Shown piece after piece: positions 26,993-35,906 of a DNA stretch of 64,000 bases. The notes beneath the pieces were generated by a model. The model was given only the letters and a program-made list of their open reading frames with translations, did not search any database and was not told the origin of the DNA. Source of the DNA: Gluconobacter potus (GTDB lineage Bacteria; Pseudomonadota; Alphaproteobacteria; Acetobacterales; Acetobacteraceae); assembly GCF_015244705.1 (NCBI RefSeq), contig NZ_JABCQF010000006.1, forward strand, positions 62,001 to 126,000, written 5' to 3'. The first letter of the stretch is position 1; each line of letters opens with the position of its first letter. Made by a program: the position numbers and the translations under genes.

Positions 26993-28302
26993 AGTGGCCT
27001 CTGTTCATCGCGTGCTTTCTGGGGATGGGTCTCACAGCAGAAGCGGCAGCGCAGGACTCTGACAAAGCCATTGTAGAAAAGGGACGCTATCTGGCCGCAG
27101 CGTCCGACTGCGGTGCCTGTCATTCCGTTCATGGCCAACCGGAGTATTCCGGAGGTGTATCATTTTCCCTGCCAATGGGAAAAATCTATTCCACCAACAT
27201 TACTCCAGATCCCGATCACGGGATCGGCCGCTATACGGAAGCCCAGTTCGGACAGGCATTGCGACAAGGCATCCGCCGGGATGGTGCGACACTTTATCCC
27301 GCCATGCCCTTTCTGTCCTACGCCCGACTGACAGACAGCGATATCCATGCTCTTTTTGTCTATTTCAGGGACGGCGTTAAAGCTGTGCCGGTTTCAGCGC
27401 CCAAGAACCAAATCCCCTGGCCTCTGTCCATTCGCTGGCCTCTGACATTCTGGCGCTGGGCCTTTGCTCCCACGCCCCATAAGGCCATCGCCAGCACGGC
27501 AGGAGAGTTCACCGATCCACTCCTTGCACGAGGCGCCTATCTCGTGGAAGGGCCGGCTCATTGTGGCGCCTGCCATTCCCCGCGCGCCATCACAATGCAA
27601 GAAAAAGCCCTGACTGCGCATGACGGCAGCCTTTATCTGGCTGGTGGGGCGCCAGTAGATGGCTGGACGCCACCATCACTCCGCCAGGAAAACCGAACCG
27701 GACTGGGCCGCTGGAGTGAGGAGGACATTGTTTCATTCCTCAGGACTGGCCGCTCGAACACCGGCAGCGTTTTCGGCTCCATGACCTCCGCCGTTCTGCA
27801 CGGCACACAGAAACTGACCGACAGCGACCTGCACGCCATCGCACATTATCTAAAAAGTCTGCCACCCGCCGACCAGACACAAACCCCATGGACGTATGAT
27901 CCCACGATCACCGACCAGCTTCACAAAGCAGATCTCTCCTCACGCGGCGCCCGCATCTATGTCGATCGGTGCGCAGCCTGTCACCGGACTGATGGAAAAG
28001 GCTATCCAGCCGTCTTTCCAGCCCTGGCTGGCAATCCTGTCATGATGCAGAGCGATGCGATGTCTCTCGTTCATATCGTCCAGAATGGCGCGAGCCTTCC
28101 TGCCATGACAGCCGCGCCCTCCTCCATCACCATGCCCGCTTTCAGCCACAAGCTGACCGATCAGCAGATTGCCGATGTAGTGACATTCATCCGCCATGCC
28201 TGGGGCAACAACGCTGCTCCCGTTTCGGCAGAAGACGTCAGACAGTTCAGCAAAACCATGCCCCCACCAGATATGGCAGATGATGCGGTCTCACTGAACT
28301 GA
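26989..28302 (+). CDS. Triheme cytochrome c subunit of the membrane-bound dehydrogenase
   Basis: 437 residues with signal peptide FIACFLGMGLTAEAAAQ and three CxxCH heme sites: CGACHSVHG, CGACHSPRA and CAACHRTDG. It receives electrons from the flavin/iron-sulfur subunit and passes them to ubiquinone; the C-terminal region would anchor it at the periplasmic face. The start overlaps the large-subunit stop by four bases. Its stop is only eight bases from the end of the convergent phage cluster, so the element abuts host DNA here with no spacer. Confidence 0.94.
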   Translation: MKWPLFIACFLGMGLTAEAAAQDSDKAIVEKGRYLAAASDCGACHSVHGQPEYSGGVSFSLPMGKIYSTNITPDPDHGIGRYTEAQFGQALRQGIRRDGATLYPAMPFLSYARLTDSDIHALFVYFRDGVKAVPVSAPKNQIPWPLSIRWPLTFWRWAFAPTPHKAIASTAGEFTDPLLARGAYLVEGPAHCGACHSPRAITMQEKALTAHDGSLYLAGGAPVDGWTPPSLRQENRTGLGRWSEEDIVSFLRTGRSNTGSVFGSMTSAVLHGTQKLTDSDLHAIAHYLKSLPPADQTQTPWTYDPTITDQLHKADLSSRGARIYVDRCAACHRTDGKGYPAVFPALAGNPVMMQSDAMSLVHIVQNGASLPAMTAAPSSITMPAFSHKLTDQQIADVVTFIRHAWGNNAAPVSAEDVRQFSKTMPPPDMADDAVSLN

Positions 28303-28310
28303 ATGCCGTC

Positions 28311-29567
28311 TCAGGGCAGGAAGCGATAAAGCACACAGCCCTGAAACCCGGTACCACCACTGGAAGACACGCCCTCAGCCGTTGCCGAGTAAGAACCGCC
28401 ACCACCTGCGCCGTACCGCGTTGCAAGGCGCCCCCCCTGGTTGCCACAACGCCCGGCACCTCCCCAGGGACCATCCCCACCATATCCGGAGAATGTATAG
28501 GCGTTGCACTGCCCGTCCCCACCAGAGGTTCCGCTCTGGTTCCAGATCGTGCCGCCAGAAGCATTGCCGCCCACACCGCCCGCAGATCCGGTCGTGGAAT
28601 AAAATGTTCCGCCCTGTCCACCTTCGGCCTGCAGTAGCGTCTGCCCGTTGTAACTCACCAGGGAAGTCCCGCCCGTCTGCTCGGACCCACCGCCACTTCC
28701 GACGGTAATCGCCAGACCATTCCCCTGCGTGGGGCTGACGGCATAGATACCCCAGGCATCTCCCCCACCGCCGCCACCGGCACCAGAAAACGCACCGGCA
28801 GTCGTCATCGACTGAGAAGCAGCCCCACCACCGCCACCGCCAATAACGCGCAGTTCCACCCGGGATGCCCATGCCGGAACAGGCACCGAGCCATTCACGG
28901 TCACCAGCGTCATGGGTTCCGTGCAGGCCTTGAGGAGAGCCTGCGTCGCCAGTTCCGGGATGGTCGGCCAGAAAACCTGTCCCGGCTGAACCGTCACACC
29001 TGACAGACTGGTCACCCCCTGTGGAACCGCAATCGTGTAAAGCGCCACGACACATCCGCCGGTGGGAGTAGAAGGCGGATTGGCAGCGGCGACCAGAGAA
29101 AAAACACCCGCCCGTCGCACCGGCAGCGCGCCACCGTCATTCTGGATTCCTGCCTGCGTCTGCAACGGATTGCTGGCATTGAAAAACGGTAGCACGGTGG
29201 GATCGGCATCCTGCTCGGAGCAGACTGCATAAACGGTATAGGTGTTGCCGCTCCCCGGAAGCGTAACGGTCTGCGATGTCGTGCTGATATACTGGCATGT
29301 GAGAGCCGTTGTATCCGCCGCAAGACCCCCGCCATTGCCGCCCAGACTGGTGGCATCCATGACGCCCGGCGCCAGGATCGAACCCGCCTCGACCGTCAGG
29401 CTCAGATCGCTGGAGGATGCAGAATATCCCAGTCCGGACGCGGCCATGACATTCGCACCGTACAGCATGGACGCCAGGTTTCCGAAAGCGGCCTTGGTAT
29501 ATCGCCCGGCCCGCAGAAGATCCGTGTCGAGCGGGATGGATCCCGCATAAACGATTGCCCGGTCCAT
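28311..29567 (-). CDS. Phage-type tail fibre with glycine-rich tip
   Basis: 418 residues. The first 210 residues look like a fibre base (MDRAIVYAGSIPLDTDLLRAGRYTKA is typical of the N-terminal attachment part). The C-terminal half has many glycine runs (GGGGGGAAS, GAGGGGGGDAW, GAGGGGSYS) between short polar segments, resembling receptor-binding tips built on polyglycine helices. It is the last gene of the cluster and overlaps the previous stop by one base. It would decide which cells the particle binds. The attachment to the baseplate is inferred from position. Confidence 0.75.
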   Translation of the reverse strand: MDRAIVYAGSIPLDTDLLRAGRYTKAAFGNLASMLYGANVMAASGLGYSASSSDLSLTVEAGSILAPGVMDATSLGGNGGGLAADTTALTCQYISTTSQTVTLPGSGNTYTVYAVCSEQDADPTVLPFFNASNPLQTQAGIQNDGGALPVRRAGVFSLVAAANPPSTPTGGCVVALYTIAVPQGVTSLSGVTVQPGQVFWPTIPELATQALLKACTEPMTLVTVNGSVPVPAWASRVELRVIGGGGGGAASQSMTTAGAFSGAGGGGGGDAWGIYAVSPTQGNGLAITVGSGGGSEQTGGTSLVSYNGQTLLQAEGGQGGTFYSTTGSAGGVGGNASGGTIWNQSGTSGGDGQCNAYTFSGYGGDGPWGGAGRCGNQGGRLATRYGAGGGGSYSATAEGVSSSGGTGFQGCVLYRFLP

Positions 29568-30253
29568 TAATTTTCCACCTTGATCCAGCCGATAACGCCC
29601 ATGGCCGCCGTCTGATCGACGGCACGGCAGACTGTCGCCAGATCTGCGGCCTTTCCCAGCTGTGTTTCTACAAAGAACTGACCACCCTGAAGGCTGCCGT
29701 AACGCAGGGCCGCCGCACCATAACCGTACCCCCCGCCCATGGCAGGCGCCGTTGCGCAGCCAAGGGCATGGCAGTCAGAAGCATTCAGGGTTTCAATGAT
29801 GACCGGCTGCACACCGGTCGCCGCAACAATCGCATTCGTCACGGCTTGACGTGTGTTGCGTTCGGCAAACAGCGAAGCACTGATGCGCTTGCGATAGACG
29901 GCATCCGTTTCGGAAGCCTGGCGGACCAGACCGCTTTCACCGAAATAATCGTCCGCAGCCATGTCCAGAAACGCACCGCTCATCGTCCCAAGGCGCATCT
30001 GCGGGGAACACTCCAGCATCAGTTGCCAGATACCAGCCAGGACAGCACCGACCCCGCGCAGAAGAGCCGCCAGTACTGGTGCGGCCTCCTCATCCAGCCC
30101 CTGCGGTTCTGAAGGAAACCACCCCTTGGGCAAAAGACGCCGGAGCCGGCCTGCGAAATCATCTATCGAACCGGGAGCCGGTCCCGTATCGAAAAGGATG
30201 CTTCCATCCGGTGCCCGGAGAATATCCCGGCCTTCGTCATAGAGAATACCCAT
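29567..30253 (-). CDS. Baseplate protein in the gpI position (DUF2612/tail protein I-like)
   Basis: 228 residues. The segment LRRLLPKGWF with the following helix-rich part and AERNTRQAVTNAIVAATG fits the gpI/DUF2612 baseplate proteins that join fibres to the baseplate wedge. It lies between two fibre-type genes rather than directly after gpJ. There is a four-base space to the upstream gene and a one-base overlap with the fibre. Exact family is moderately sure. Confidence 0.65.
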   Translation of the reverse strand: MGILYDEGRDILRAPDGSILFDTGPAPGSIDDFAGRLRRLLPKGWFPSEPQGLDEEAAPVLAALLRGVGAVLAGIWQLMLECSPQMRLGTMSGAFLDMAADDYFGESGLVRQASETDAVYRKRISASLFAERNTRQAVTNAIVAATGVQPVIIETLNASDCHALGCATAPAMGGGYGYGAAALRYGSLQGGQFFVETQLGKAADLATVCRAVDQTAAMGVIGWIKVEN

Positions 30254-30257
30254 CCGG

Positions 30258-31496
30258 TCATCCCCCAGCCTGGCTGGGGCTCATCAGCGGAATACGATAA
30301 TCAGCACCATTGACGTTGATATGGAGAAAACCGCCATCTGCCACAGTCGGCATCGTACCTCCGGCTCCAGTGACCGGTGACGTGATCTGAAGCTCTCCCC
30401 CGCTTGCGGGAAAAAGTCCCAGATTTCCGGAGCCTCCCGTCCCTTCCTGCACATACAGACCCGCTGCCTGCGTCCCTGCTCCCGCCTGAACCTGAAGCGC
30501 ATTGGTCGGGCTGGCCATGCCGGCAATCGAGAAGAGTGTTTCACCCTCGATATTGCCAAACAGGATTCCGTCATTGGTAAATTCCTGCCGCGTGCCACTG
30601 GTGCGTTCCGTTACCGTGGAACGAACAAATGCTCCCACATTGGCACCTGCCACACCGGAAACGGTCTCGGGCGTATGCCATTCGACAGCATGATTCCGCG
30701 CCAGAGAAACAGCTGACGCATATCCGGAATCCTTTCCATCTGTTCCCGTCAGGGACTGGGCACCGAAAACAATACCCGTCTGCCAGGAGTTCGGATTGGA
30801 AACGAATACTATTCCTGCCGCAGCATCGGACGTCCCCGACGTCTGGCCGCCACCCGCGCCAAGCTGAATTCCATACACGCCACCACCAACATTTGGCGCA
30901 TAAGGCGTGGACTGCCCCACCGCAAGGCCACCGAAATTGACAGCCTCAAGTTCCATCCCGAATGTCGGCTGGTAATCCACCCCTGCCATCCGCCACGCTT
31001 CACCATAATAGGCATAGGCGGTCGTGGTGGTAGGATTGGACGTGTCATCCGAAATTCCCCAGGACGCCACTCCGATGGAACTCGGCTGAAACCCCAGAAC
31101 CGAAGAACCACTCACCGCATCCGACGTCCGCGACCCCGCGACGAACGCACTGTTGCCGAACTGCGCAACCGACGCGCACTGAGCATCCTGCAATGCCCAG
31201 GGACCAATGGACGTCGCCGCCATGGTCTCCGACAGCCAGTCATTTTCCGAAGAACTGGCCCGGTCACTCAGAGCGGGATTTTCCGCCGCAACACCGACCA
31301 GAAGCCGGTCCGCAAAACGTTTTACCTGCGCACCCTTGTCGGCATAGAACTGACCACTGGCCGAAACGGTGACAGGAGCTTCAGTTACCTGCGCCACAGT
31401 CGCCGTCACTGTCCGTATTCCGCTGGCATCCGCCAGAACAAGGACCTCTTCTCCCGTCAGGGATTCGAGTTTCGGATATGTATTAAATACCGCCAT
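30258..31496 (-). CDS. Putative fibre or tail appendage protein between gpJ and gpI
   Basis: 412 residues, rich in Gly, Ala, Ser and Thr, with few charged residues and repeated short beta-type segments, for example TGIVFGAQSLTG and LYVQEGTGGSGNLGLF. A fibre or decoration protein is the best reading. It interrupts the usual J-I order. No enzymatic motif is visible. Spacing of 42 bases to the upstream gpJ-like gene. Confidence 0.6.
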   Translation of the reverse strand: MAVFNTYPKLESLTGEEVLVLADASGIRTVTATVAQVTEAPVTVSASGQFYADKGAQVKRFADRLLVGVAAENPALSDRASSSENDWLSETMAATSIGPWALQDAQCASVAQFGNSAFVAGSRTSDAVSGSSVLGFQPSSIGVASWGISDDTSNPTTTTAYAYYGEAWRMAGVDYQPTFGMELEAVNFGGLAVGQSTPYAPNVGGGVYGIQLGAGGGQTSGTSDAAAGIVFVSNPNSWQTGIVFGAQSLTGTDGKDSGYASAVSLARNHAVEWHTPETVSGVAGANVGAFVRSTVTERTSGTRQEFTNDGILFGNIEGETLFSIAGMASPTNALQVQAGAGTQAAGLYVQEGTGGSGNLGLFPASGGELQITSPVTGAGGTMPTVADGGFLHINVNGADYRIPLMSPSQAGG

Positions 31497-31538
31497 GAAA
31501 ATTCCTCATCCCTGCCGATGGATCCAGATTCCGGATCC

Positions 31539-32678
31539 TCAGCCCTGGGTGACATTGATCTGAATGCTTCCAACCACGAGCGCCTGATTGCCGTTGGCAG
31601 GAATATCAGCCTGCCCTCCATTGAGACGGACATTCAGAACCGACGTCACGGAGATCCCCGCCCCCGCATAGGCCAGGTAGGAGAGACGGCTGTACGGATA
31701 TCCGGCCCCCACGGTCATCGCGGCAATATCTTTCGACATGACAGACTGAATGGCGCTTTCTGCCTCCTGAACCGAAACGGAAGACGGCACCACAACATCC
31801 ATGGAAACATCCACCGTCAGAACCTGTGGGGCCTGCACACCAAACCCGACCCCAAGGGCCCGAACAGAATCAATGACTTCATAGACATTCGACAGCAGCT
31901 GATCCGAAGGCACCCCACTTCCGTCATTGACCACAGCCGTAAAGTATCCGCTCCGCGCAACACCCGCCGCATCGAGACCATCCCGGAGCGAATAACTCAG
32001 ATCCGTCTGGACATTGGCAATGGCATTCCCCACTGCGGCCCGACTGGCAGACGCCTTTGCCGCCAGCCAGAGCGGAAAACGCGCCCTCAACTGACTATCC
32101 GTCTCTTGGTCGGAGCCATTCAGGAAAGGCGCCGTATTCGTCACGGTATCCAACCCCGAGACCGCCGTTCCCATCAGGCAGATCGCACCGACCGAGACAT
32201 TTCCGGCCGCTCCCGCCTCTTGGCATGAAACAGGCACCGACAGCGTCGTCACACCTGCCGCCCGCACATATCCGCCAGCAGATGCGGACCATGTCGGCAA
32301 GGACTGATCCTGCGTCACGACAAAGGATATTCCTCCCACAGTGCGCACAATCACTCCGGGCGGAACAACAGCCGACTGCTCGCTGGCCATAAAGGACGTA
32401 AACGTCACAAGCCCTGTCGCCGGCGTTCCCGGCAGACGGGTCATGCCAAAATCATTGACGAAACTGTCACAGTCCGCCCCCGTCGACGTCGCAAGACGGG
32501 TCCGCAACAGCGACTGCAATACCAGATACTGCAACCACAATCCCACACCGCCGACACCTTCCATAAGCGCCCGCACAGGCGATCCGATGGAAACGTCCAG
32601 CAGTTGGGAACATGAGGCCTGCGCCGTTGTCACTGCAGCCGAAACAGTCGTGGAAAAGGAACGTAAGGAGAGAGACAT
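31539..32678 (-). CDS. Baseplate J-like protein
   Basis: 379 residues. The C-terminal two thirds carry the baseplate-J pattern: SGTPATGLVTFT-like, GAAGNVSVGAICLM, TNTAPFLNGSDQETDSQLRARFPLW and SRAAVGNAIANVQTD. These are hallmarks of gpJ wedge proteins of contractile tails (P2 gpJ, Mu gp47). The N-terminal 40 residues are helical. It follows the gp25-like gene by 44 bases. Confidence 0.9.
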   Translation of the reverse strand: MSLSLRSFSTTVSAAVTTAQASCSQLLDVSIGSPVRALMEGVGGVGLWLQYLVLQSLLRTRLATSTGADCDSFVNDFGMTRLPGTPATGLVTFTSFMASEQSAVVPPGVIVRTVGGISFVVTQDQSLPTWSASAGGYVRAAGVTTLSVPVSCQEAGAAGNVSVGAICLMGTAVSGLDTVTNTAPFLNGSDQETDSQLRARFPLWLAAKASASRAAVGNAIANVQTDLSYSLRDGLDAAGVARSGYFTAVVNDGSGVPSDQLLSNVYEVIDSVRALGVGFGVQAPQVLTVDVSMDVVVPSSVSVQEAESAIQSVMSKDIAAMTVGAGYPYSRLSYLAYAGAGISVTSVLNVRLNGGQADIPANGNQALVVGSIQINVTQG

Positions 32679-32722
32679 CGCATCCTCTTGGAGCGGTTCA
32701 ATACTGTGCCGCTCTCATCATT

Positions 32723-33082
32723 TCAGTAGGAAAAAGACAGGCTCTGCTGCTGACCGGATGCTGCATCGACATAAAACACGTCGCATCTGCAGACACCCCC
32801 GCCCTCATCCGTCACAGTCACTGTCACGGCCTGCGATGAATCCACCCCGGCATCTGCCTGAACCTGCGCCCGGATGACAGATTCCATCGCTTCCGGTGCA
32901 ATGACCTGACCGACCATGAGTGGCAGCCCCACCCCATAATCCAGCTGCCAGATATAATCCCCGGGAACAGTCAGCAAACGCCTCAACAGACTCTGCCTCG
33001 TCAGCTCCGTGCCAGAGACCGTCTGAAGCGTGCCGGAGTTCAGAACCAAATCGTTCCCGAAAACATGTGAAAGAGCGATCAT
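32723..33082 (-). CDS. Baseplate wedge protein, gp25/gpW-like
   Basis: 119 residues with the gp25-like core: QSLLRRLLTVPGDYIWQLDYG, followed by GLPLMVGQV, resembling the P2 gpW/T4 gp25 family that nucleates sheath polymerisation. It overlaps the spike gene by four bases. The protein is short but normal for the family. Confidence 0.85.
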   Translation of the reverse strand: MIALSHVFGNDLVLNSGTLQTVSGTELTRQSLLRRLLTVPGDYIWQLDYGVGLPLMVGQVIAPEAMESVIRAQVQADAGVDSSQAVTVTVTDEGGGVCRCDVFYVDAASGQQQSLSFSY

Positions 33083-33702
33083 CCAAGCGGTCCTTCCGTT
33101 TTCTGGCTTCCCAGCAGATGGACATGCTCATTCAGCGAATGCTGATCCGTACGCACATCCCCCCCCGAAACCGTTAACCCGGCAGATGTCAGGGTCATGT
33201 TTGTCCCACCGACAGAAAAACTGATGCCACCGTCCTTCAGAACAATCCGTGCATTTCCCGCACCCGCCGCCACACCAGCAGACCCGACATGCAGCCAGCC
33301 CGCTTCCGAAGACGTCGCCCCGGAAGCGTCTGACGAGGATACTGGCGGACGACCACACCCCCCTTTGACAAGCAGTTCTCCAGGCTGCGCAACGGCTCCG
33401 GTCAGGGGAGACACAGGCGCCATCACCACCGTGTCAAACACACCCCCCGTCACAACAAGATGCTCTCCGTCCCCCTCAACAGGCTGAAGAACAACATGCG
33501 TTCCAGGAGAAGACGGACACGCAATCCGCAGATCTCCCGCATGCACCCCGCCAGCATCCGGAATCCAGCCCGTTTCCACATTTTCAGGCTGGATCCGGAC
33601 CTTTACGGCATGATTGACAGGATCGACGGCTGAGACGATTCCAAACATCGTATGCGCCGTCCTGCCTTGAAGGGCAGCGGCATCAAAACGGGCATCACTC
33701 AT
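33079..33702 (-). CDS. Baseplate spike protein, gpV-like
   Basis: 207 residues. The N-terminal OB-like domain (FGIVSAVDPVNHAVKVRIQPENVETGWIPD split over several strands) and a repetitive beta-helical C-terminus (ISFSVGGTNMTLTSAGLTV) fit the membrane-piercing spike of contractile tails. The end, EHVHLLGSQKTEGPLG, contains histidines that could bind an apical metal ion, but I do not see the usual HxH site clearly. It overlaps its neighbours by four bases on both sides. Confidence 0.8.
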   Translation of the reverse strand: MSDARFDAAALQGRTAHTMFGIVSAVDPVNHAVKVRIQPENVETGWIPDAGGVHAGDLRIACPSSPGTHVVLQPVEGDGEHLVVTGGVFDTVVMAPVSPLTGAVAQPGELLVKGGCGRPPVSSSDASGATSSEAGWLHVGSAGVAAGAGNARIVLKDGGISFSVGGTNMTLTSAGLTVSGGDVRTDQHSLNEHVHLLGSQKTEGPLG

Positions 33703-34760
33703 GTCCCACCTCCGCGATCCCTCAGAACAACCTGCTGCACAAATCCCTGCTCCACGGAAAACCGGGAGATCACCTGATCAATCCCCAGCGTCTTTTCTCC
33801 ATTTCCCGTTACGACAGTCATGTAGTTTCTTGGCGCAATACCCGGCACACCCGGGATCCTGATCCGCACAGACAACGCATGCGCCGCAATACGTGCATGC
33901 TTGCCACGCGCCAGCCTTTGCAACTCGTCCAGCCGCCGTCCGGGAACACGAAAGGTATGGATACTGGCGTTTCCGGAAGGGGCGTCCTGAGAGAATGAAA
34001 CGCCATCATAATAAATCTGCGTCGTACTTCTCTGACGAGAATCCCACGATGCCATGTGCACAACCACACCAGACAGAAGCTGCAGATCCCGCGCAACACT
34101 GGTTTCAAGAACCGCGTTCCGCATGTCTGTAACCTGCACACCCGTATCGGACGAGGAACCCAGTGGCTGGCAGACAAGAGATGTTCCACTAGCGTAAAGG
34201 TCGCAAAAGGAATCCCGGGCAATCGTGAACGCAAGATCCGCCGCCGTCTGAAAACGATGCTGCCCCATGAGAGCACCGCGCTTATGCTCGATCTGCCAGA
34301 ACTGACCCGCCATAAGCGTAGCCTGATCAGAGGGGAGCGCAATCGCCGCATCCAGCCCCGCAGCCTGCGCCATGATTTCCAGCAATTCCTGCTGGGTATG
34401 GTTGAGCCACGCATCCTGAATCCGCAGATCCATCAGAGCCGCCAGCGCATCCCGGCATTCCATTTCCAGAACAGCATGCTCGGCCGCATATTCAATATGG
34501 TCGATCCGGCCCTCAAACAGCGTAGTCCACGAAGACAAAACGCTCTGCGTATCCCGCATCTGGAGGATCACCCACTTCCGGGCGGGTTGCTCCGTCTCAA
34601 ACCACAAAGCCTGCTGCGCCTGATCCCTGACGGCAAAACGCAGCGATGCGACATCACAGGCTTCATAGCGGTTCGCATCAATCTCGAACTGCAGAAGCGC
34701 CAGAACCGGATCAACCTGCCCATCAAAAAGAACCTGGACTTCCAGGTTTCTGACGCTCAT
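33699..34760 (-). CDS. Baseplate hub protein, gpD-like
   Basis: 353 residues in the position of the P2 gpD/Mu gp44 hub. WTTLFEGRIDHIEY, ALAALMDLRIQDAWLNHTQQELLEIMAQ and the C-terminal PGRRLDELQRLARGKHA fit this fold, which caps the tube and carries the spike. The family is inferred from order and local patterns. It overlaps both neighbours by four bases. Confidence 0.78.
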   Translation of the reverse strand: MSVRNLEVQVLFDGQVDPVLALLQFEIDANRYEACDVASLRFAVRDQAQQALWFETEQPARKWVILQMRDTQSVLSSWTTLFEGRIDHIEYAAEHAVLEMECRDALAALMDLRIQDAWLNHTQQELLEIMAQAAGLDAAIALPSDQATLMAGQFWQIEHKRGALMGQHRFQTAADLAFTIARDSFCDLYASGTSLVCQPLGSSSDTGVQVTDMRNAVLETSVARDLQLLSGVVVHMASWDSRQRSTTQIYYDGVSFSQDAPSGNASIHTFRVPGRRLDELQRLARGKHARIAAHALSVRIRIPGVPGIAPRNYMTVVTGNGEKTLGIDQVISRFSVEQGFVQQVVLRDRGGGT

Positions 34761-34969
34761 TCCAAAACCCCGTCAGGCAAACCCGATACCAGATCACTCT
34801 CGACTGCCGGCACCTTGAGCACGACAGTTTCGAAAATCCATCCCAGATCCGGATCCGTCATCCCGTTGACCTGCGCAATCCTCCACCATTGAGAAGCATT
34901 CCCCAGCTCACGCGCGGCCACATGAAACAACGAAATATCCGCAGCGCTGACAATAATATCCTGCATCAT
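34757..34969 (-). CDS. Small baseplate/tail protein, gpX-like
   Basis: About 70 residues, in the position of P2 gpX (LysM-like tail protein). LFHVAARELGNASQWWRIAQVNGMTDPD resembles the LysM-type fold of tail X proteins. Two overlapping start codons lie at 34969 and 34966, with GAGGA just upstream; the second has better spacing. A longer frame to 35026 overlaps the previous gene and is unlikely. Confidence 0.75.
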   Translation of the reverse strand: MMQDIIVSAADISLFHVAARELGNASQWWRIAQVNGMTDPDLGWIFETVVLKVPAVESDLVSGLPDGVLE

Positions 34970-34973
34970 GTCC

Positions 34974-35888
34974 TCATGCGAAAACGGACGGCAGAGACGT
35001 CGATTGCCCCTGCGCCACAGCAACATTCGCCGCAGAGCGATTCACCAGACTGCCCGCATCGGCCGCAGCGCTCAAAAGCGCCGCGTTCTGTCCCAAAGCG
35101 TTCAGTGAAACACTGTTGACCGGCTGAATGGCTTCAACATTCTGCCCGGCTCCGGTCAGAATGGACTGCAACCCACTCCCCGCATTTTCCAGCCCCCCGG
35201 CAACAGAGGTCAGCGCGGAAGGCACCGTAGCGAGATTCATACCACTCTGCGCCTCGCCGTTGACCGTCCCCAGAGCATCCGTCACCTTCGAGGCAAAACC
35301 CCCGGCACCGACAAGCGTCGCCAGCGGCATGACCTGCCCGACAACCGAAGACACCTGTCCCACCGCCGTAAAGACCCCTTCGGAAACATCCGAAACCACA
35401 CTGGAAAAACTGTCGAGAGCATTCCCGACATCATCTCCCAGCACTCCGGACAAAGTACCGGAAGTCTGTACAGCCGTCGTTTCCTGTGGTCGCTCAAGAA
35501 TCAGCGTATAGGAACAGACAGCGCCTTTTGCCTGGTAAACGTAATGAAACTGGGCAATCCAGACTTGAACGGAAAGCCCCGCAGCCGAAAAAGCAACCTG
35601 CTGCCCGGCCATCCGCATGCGTTCCACCGCCTGCGCCCGCATCTGCGCATCCGGACCAAGAAAGCGCCCTTTCAGCTCCAGTCGCCCGGGATCGTTGCCG
35701 AGCGCATCAACAACACGCCCCCCCCCCGGAAGACGATGCACAACCAGCATCTGCCGACCGCCAACCTGAAGCGTATCGGGAACTTCAATTCCCGTCAGAA
35801 CCAGATTTCCCAGTATGACAGGAGATGATGATCCCAGCCGCCCCACGGCACCAATGGCATTTTCGATGTCGGAAAGACCAATACCCAT
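34974..35888 (-). CDS. Tail/baseplate protein, DNA-circularisation (gpN) N-terminal-like
   Basis: 304 residues. The N-terminal 130 residues (VILGNLVLTGIEVPDTL, GGRVVDALGNDPGRLELKG, YVYQAKGAVCSYTLILE) look like the small beta-rich tail proteins related to P2 gpU and Mu gpN. The C-terminal half is a low-complexity Ser/Ala/Gly/Val segment (SVVSDVSEGVFTAVGQVSSVVG). A run of nine G residues in the coding strand at 35718-35726 encodes PGGGR and could be slip-prone. Confidence 0.6.
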   Translation of the reverse strand: MGIGLSDIENAIGAVGRLGSSSPVILGNLVLTGIEVPDTLQVGGRQMLVVHRLPGGGRVVDALGNDPGRLELKGRFLGPDAQMRAQAVERMRMAGQQVAFSAAGLSVQVWIAQFHYVYQAKGAVCSYTLILERPQETTAVQTSGTLSGVLGDDVGNALDSFSSVVSDVSEGVFTAVGQVSSVVGQVMPLATLVGAGGFASKVTDALGTVNGEAQSGMNLATVPSALTSVAGGLENAGSGLQSILTGAGQNVEAIQPVNSVSLNALGQNAALLSAAADAGSLVNRSAANVAVAQGQSTSLPSVFA

Positions 35889-35906
35889 CGGGGAACATCT
35901 CCTCTG

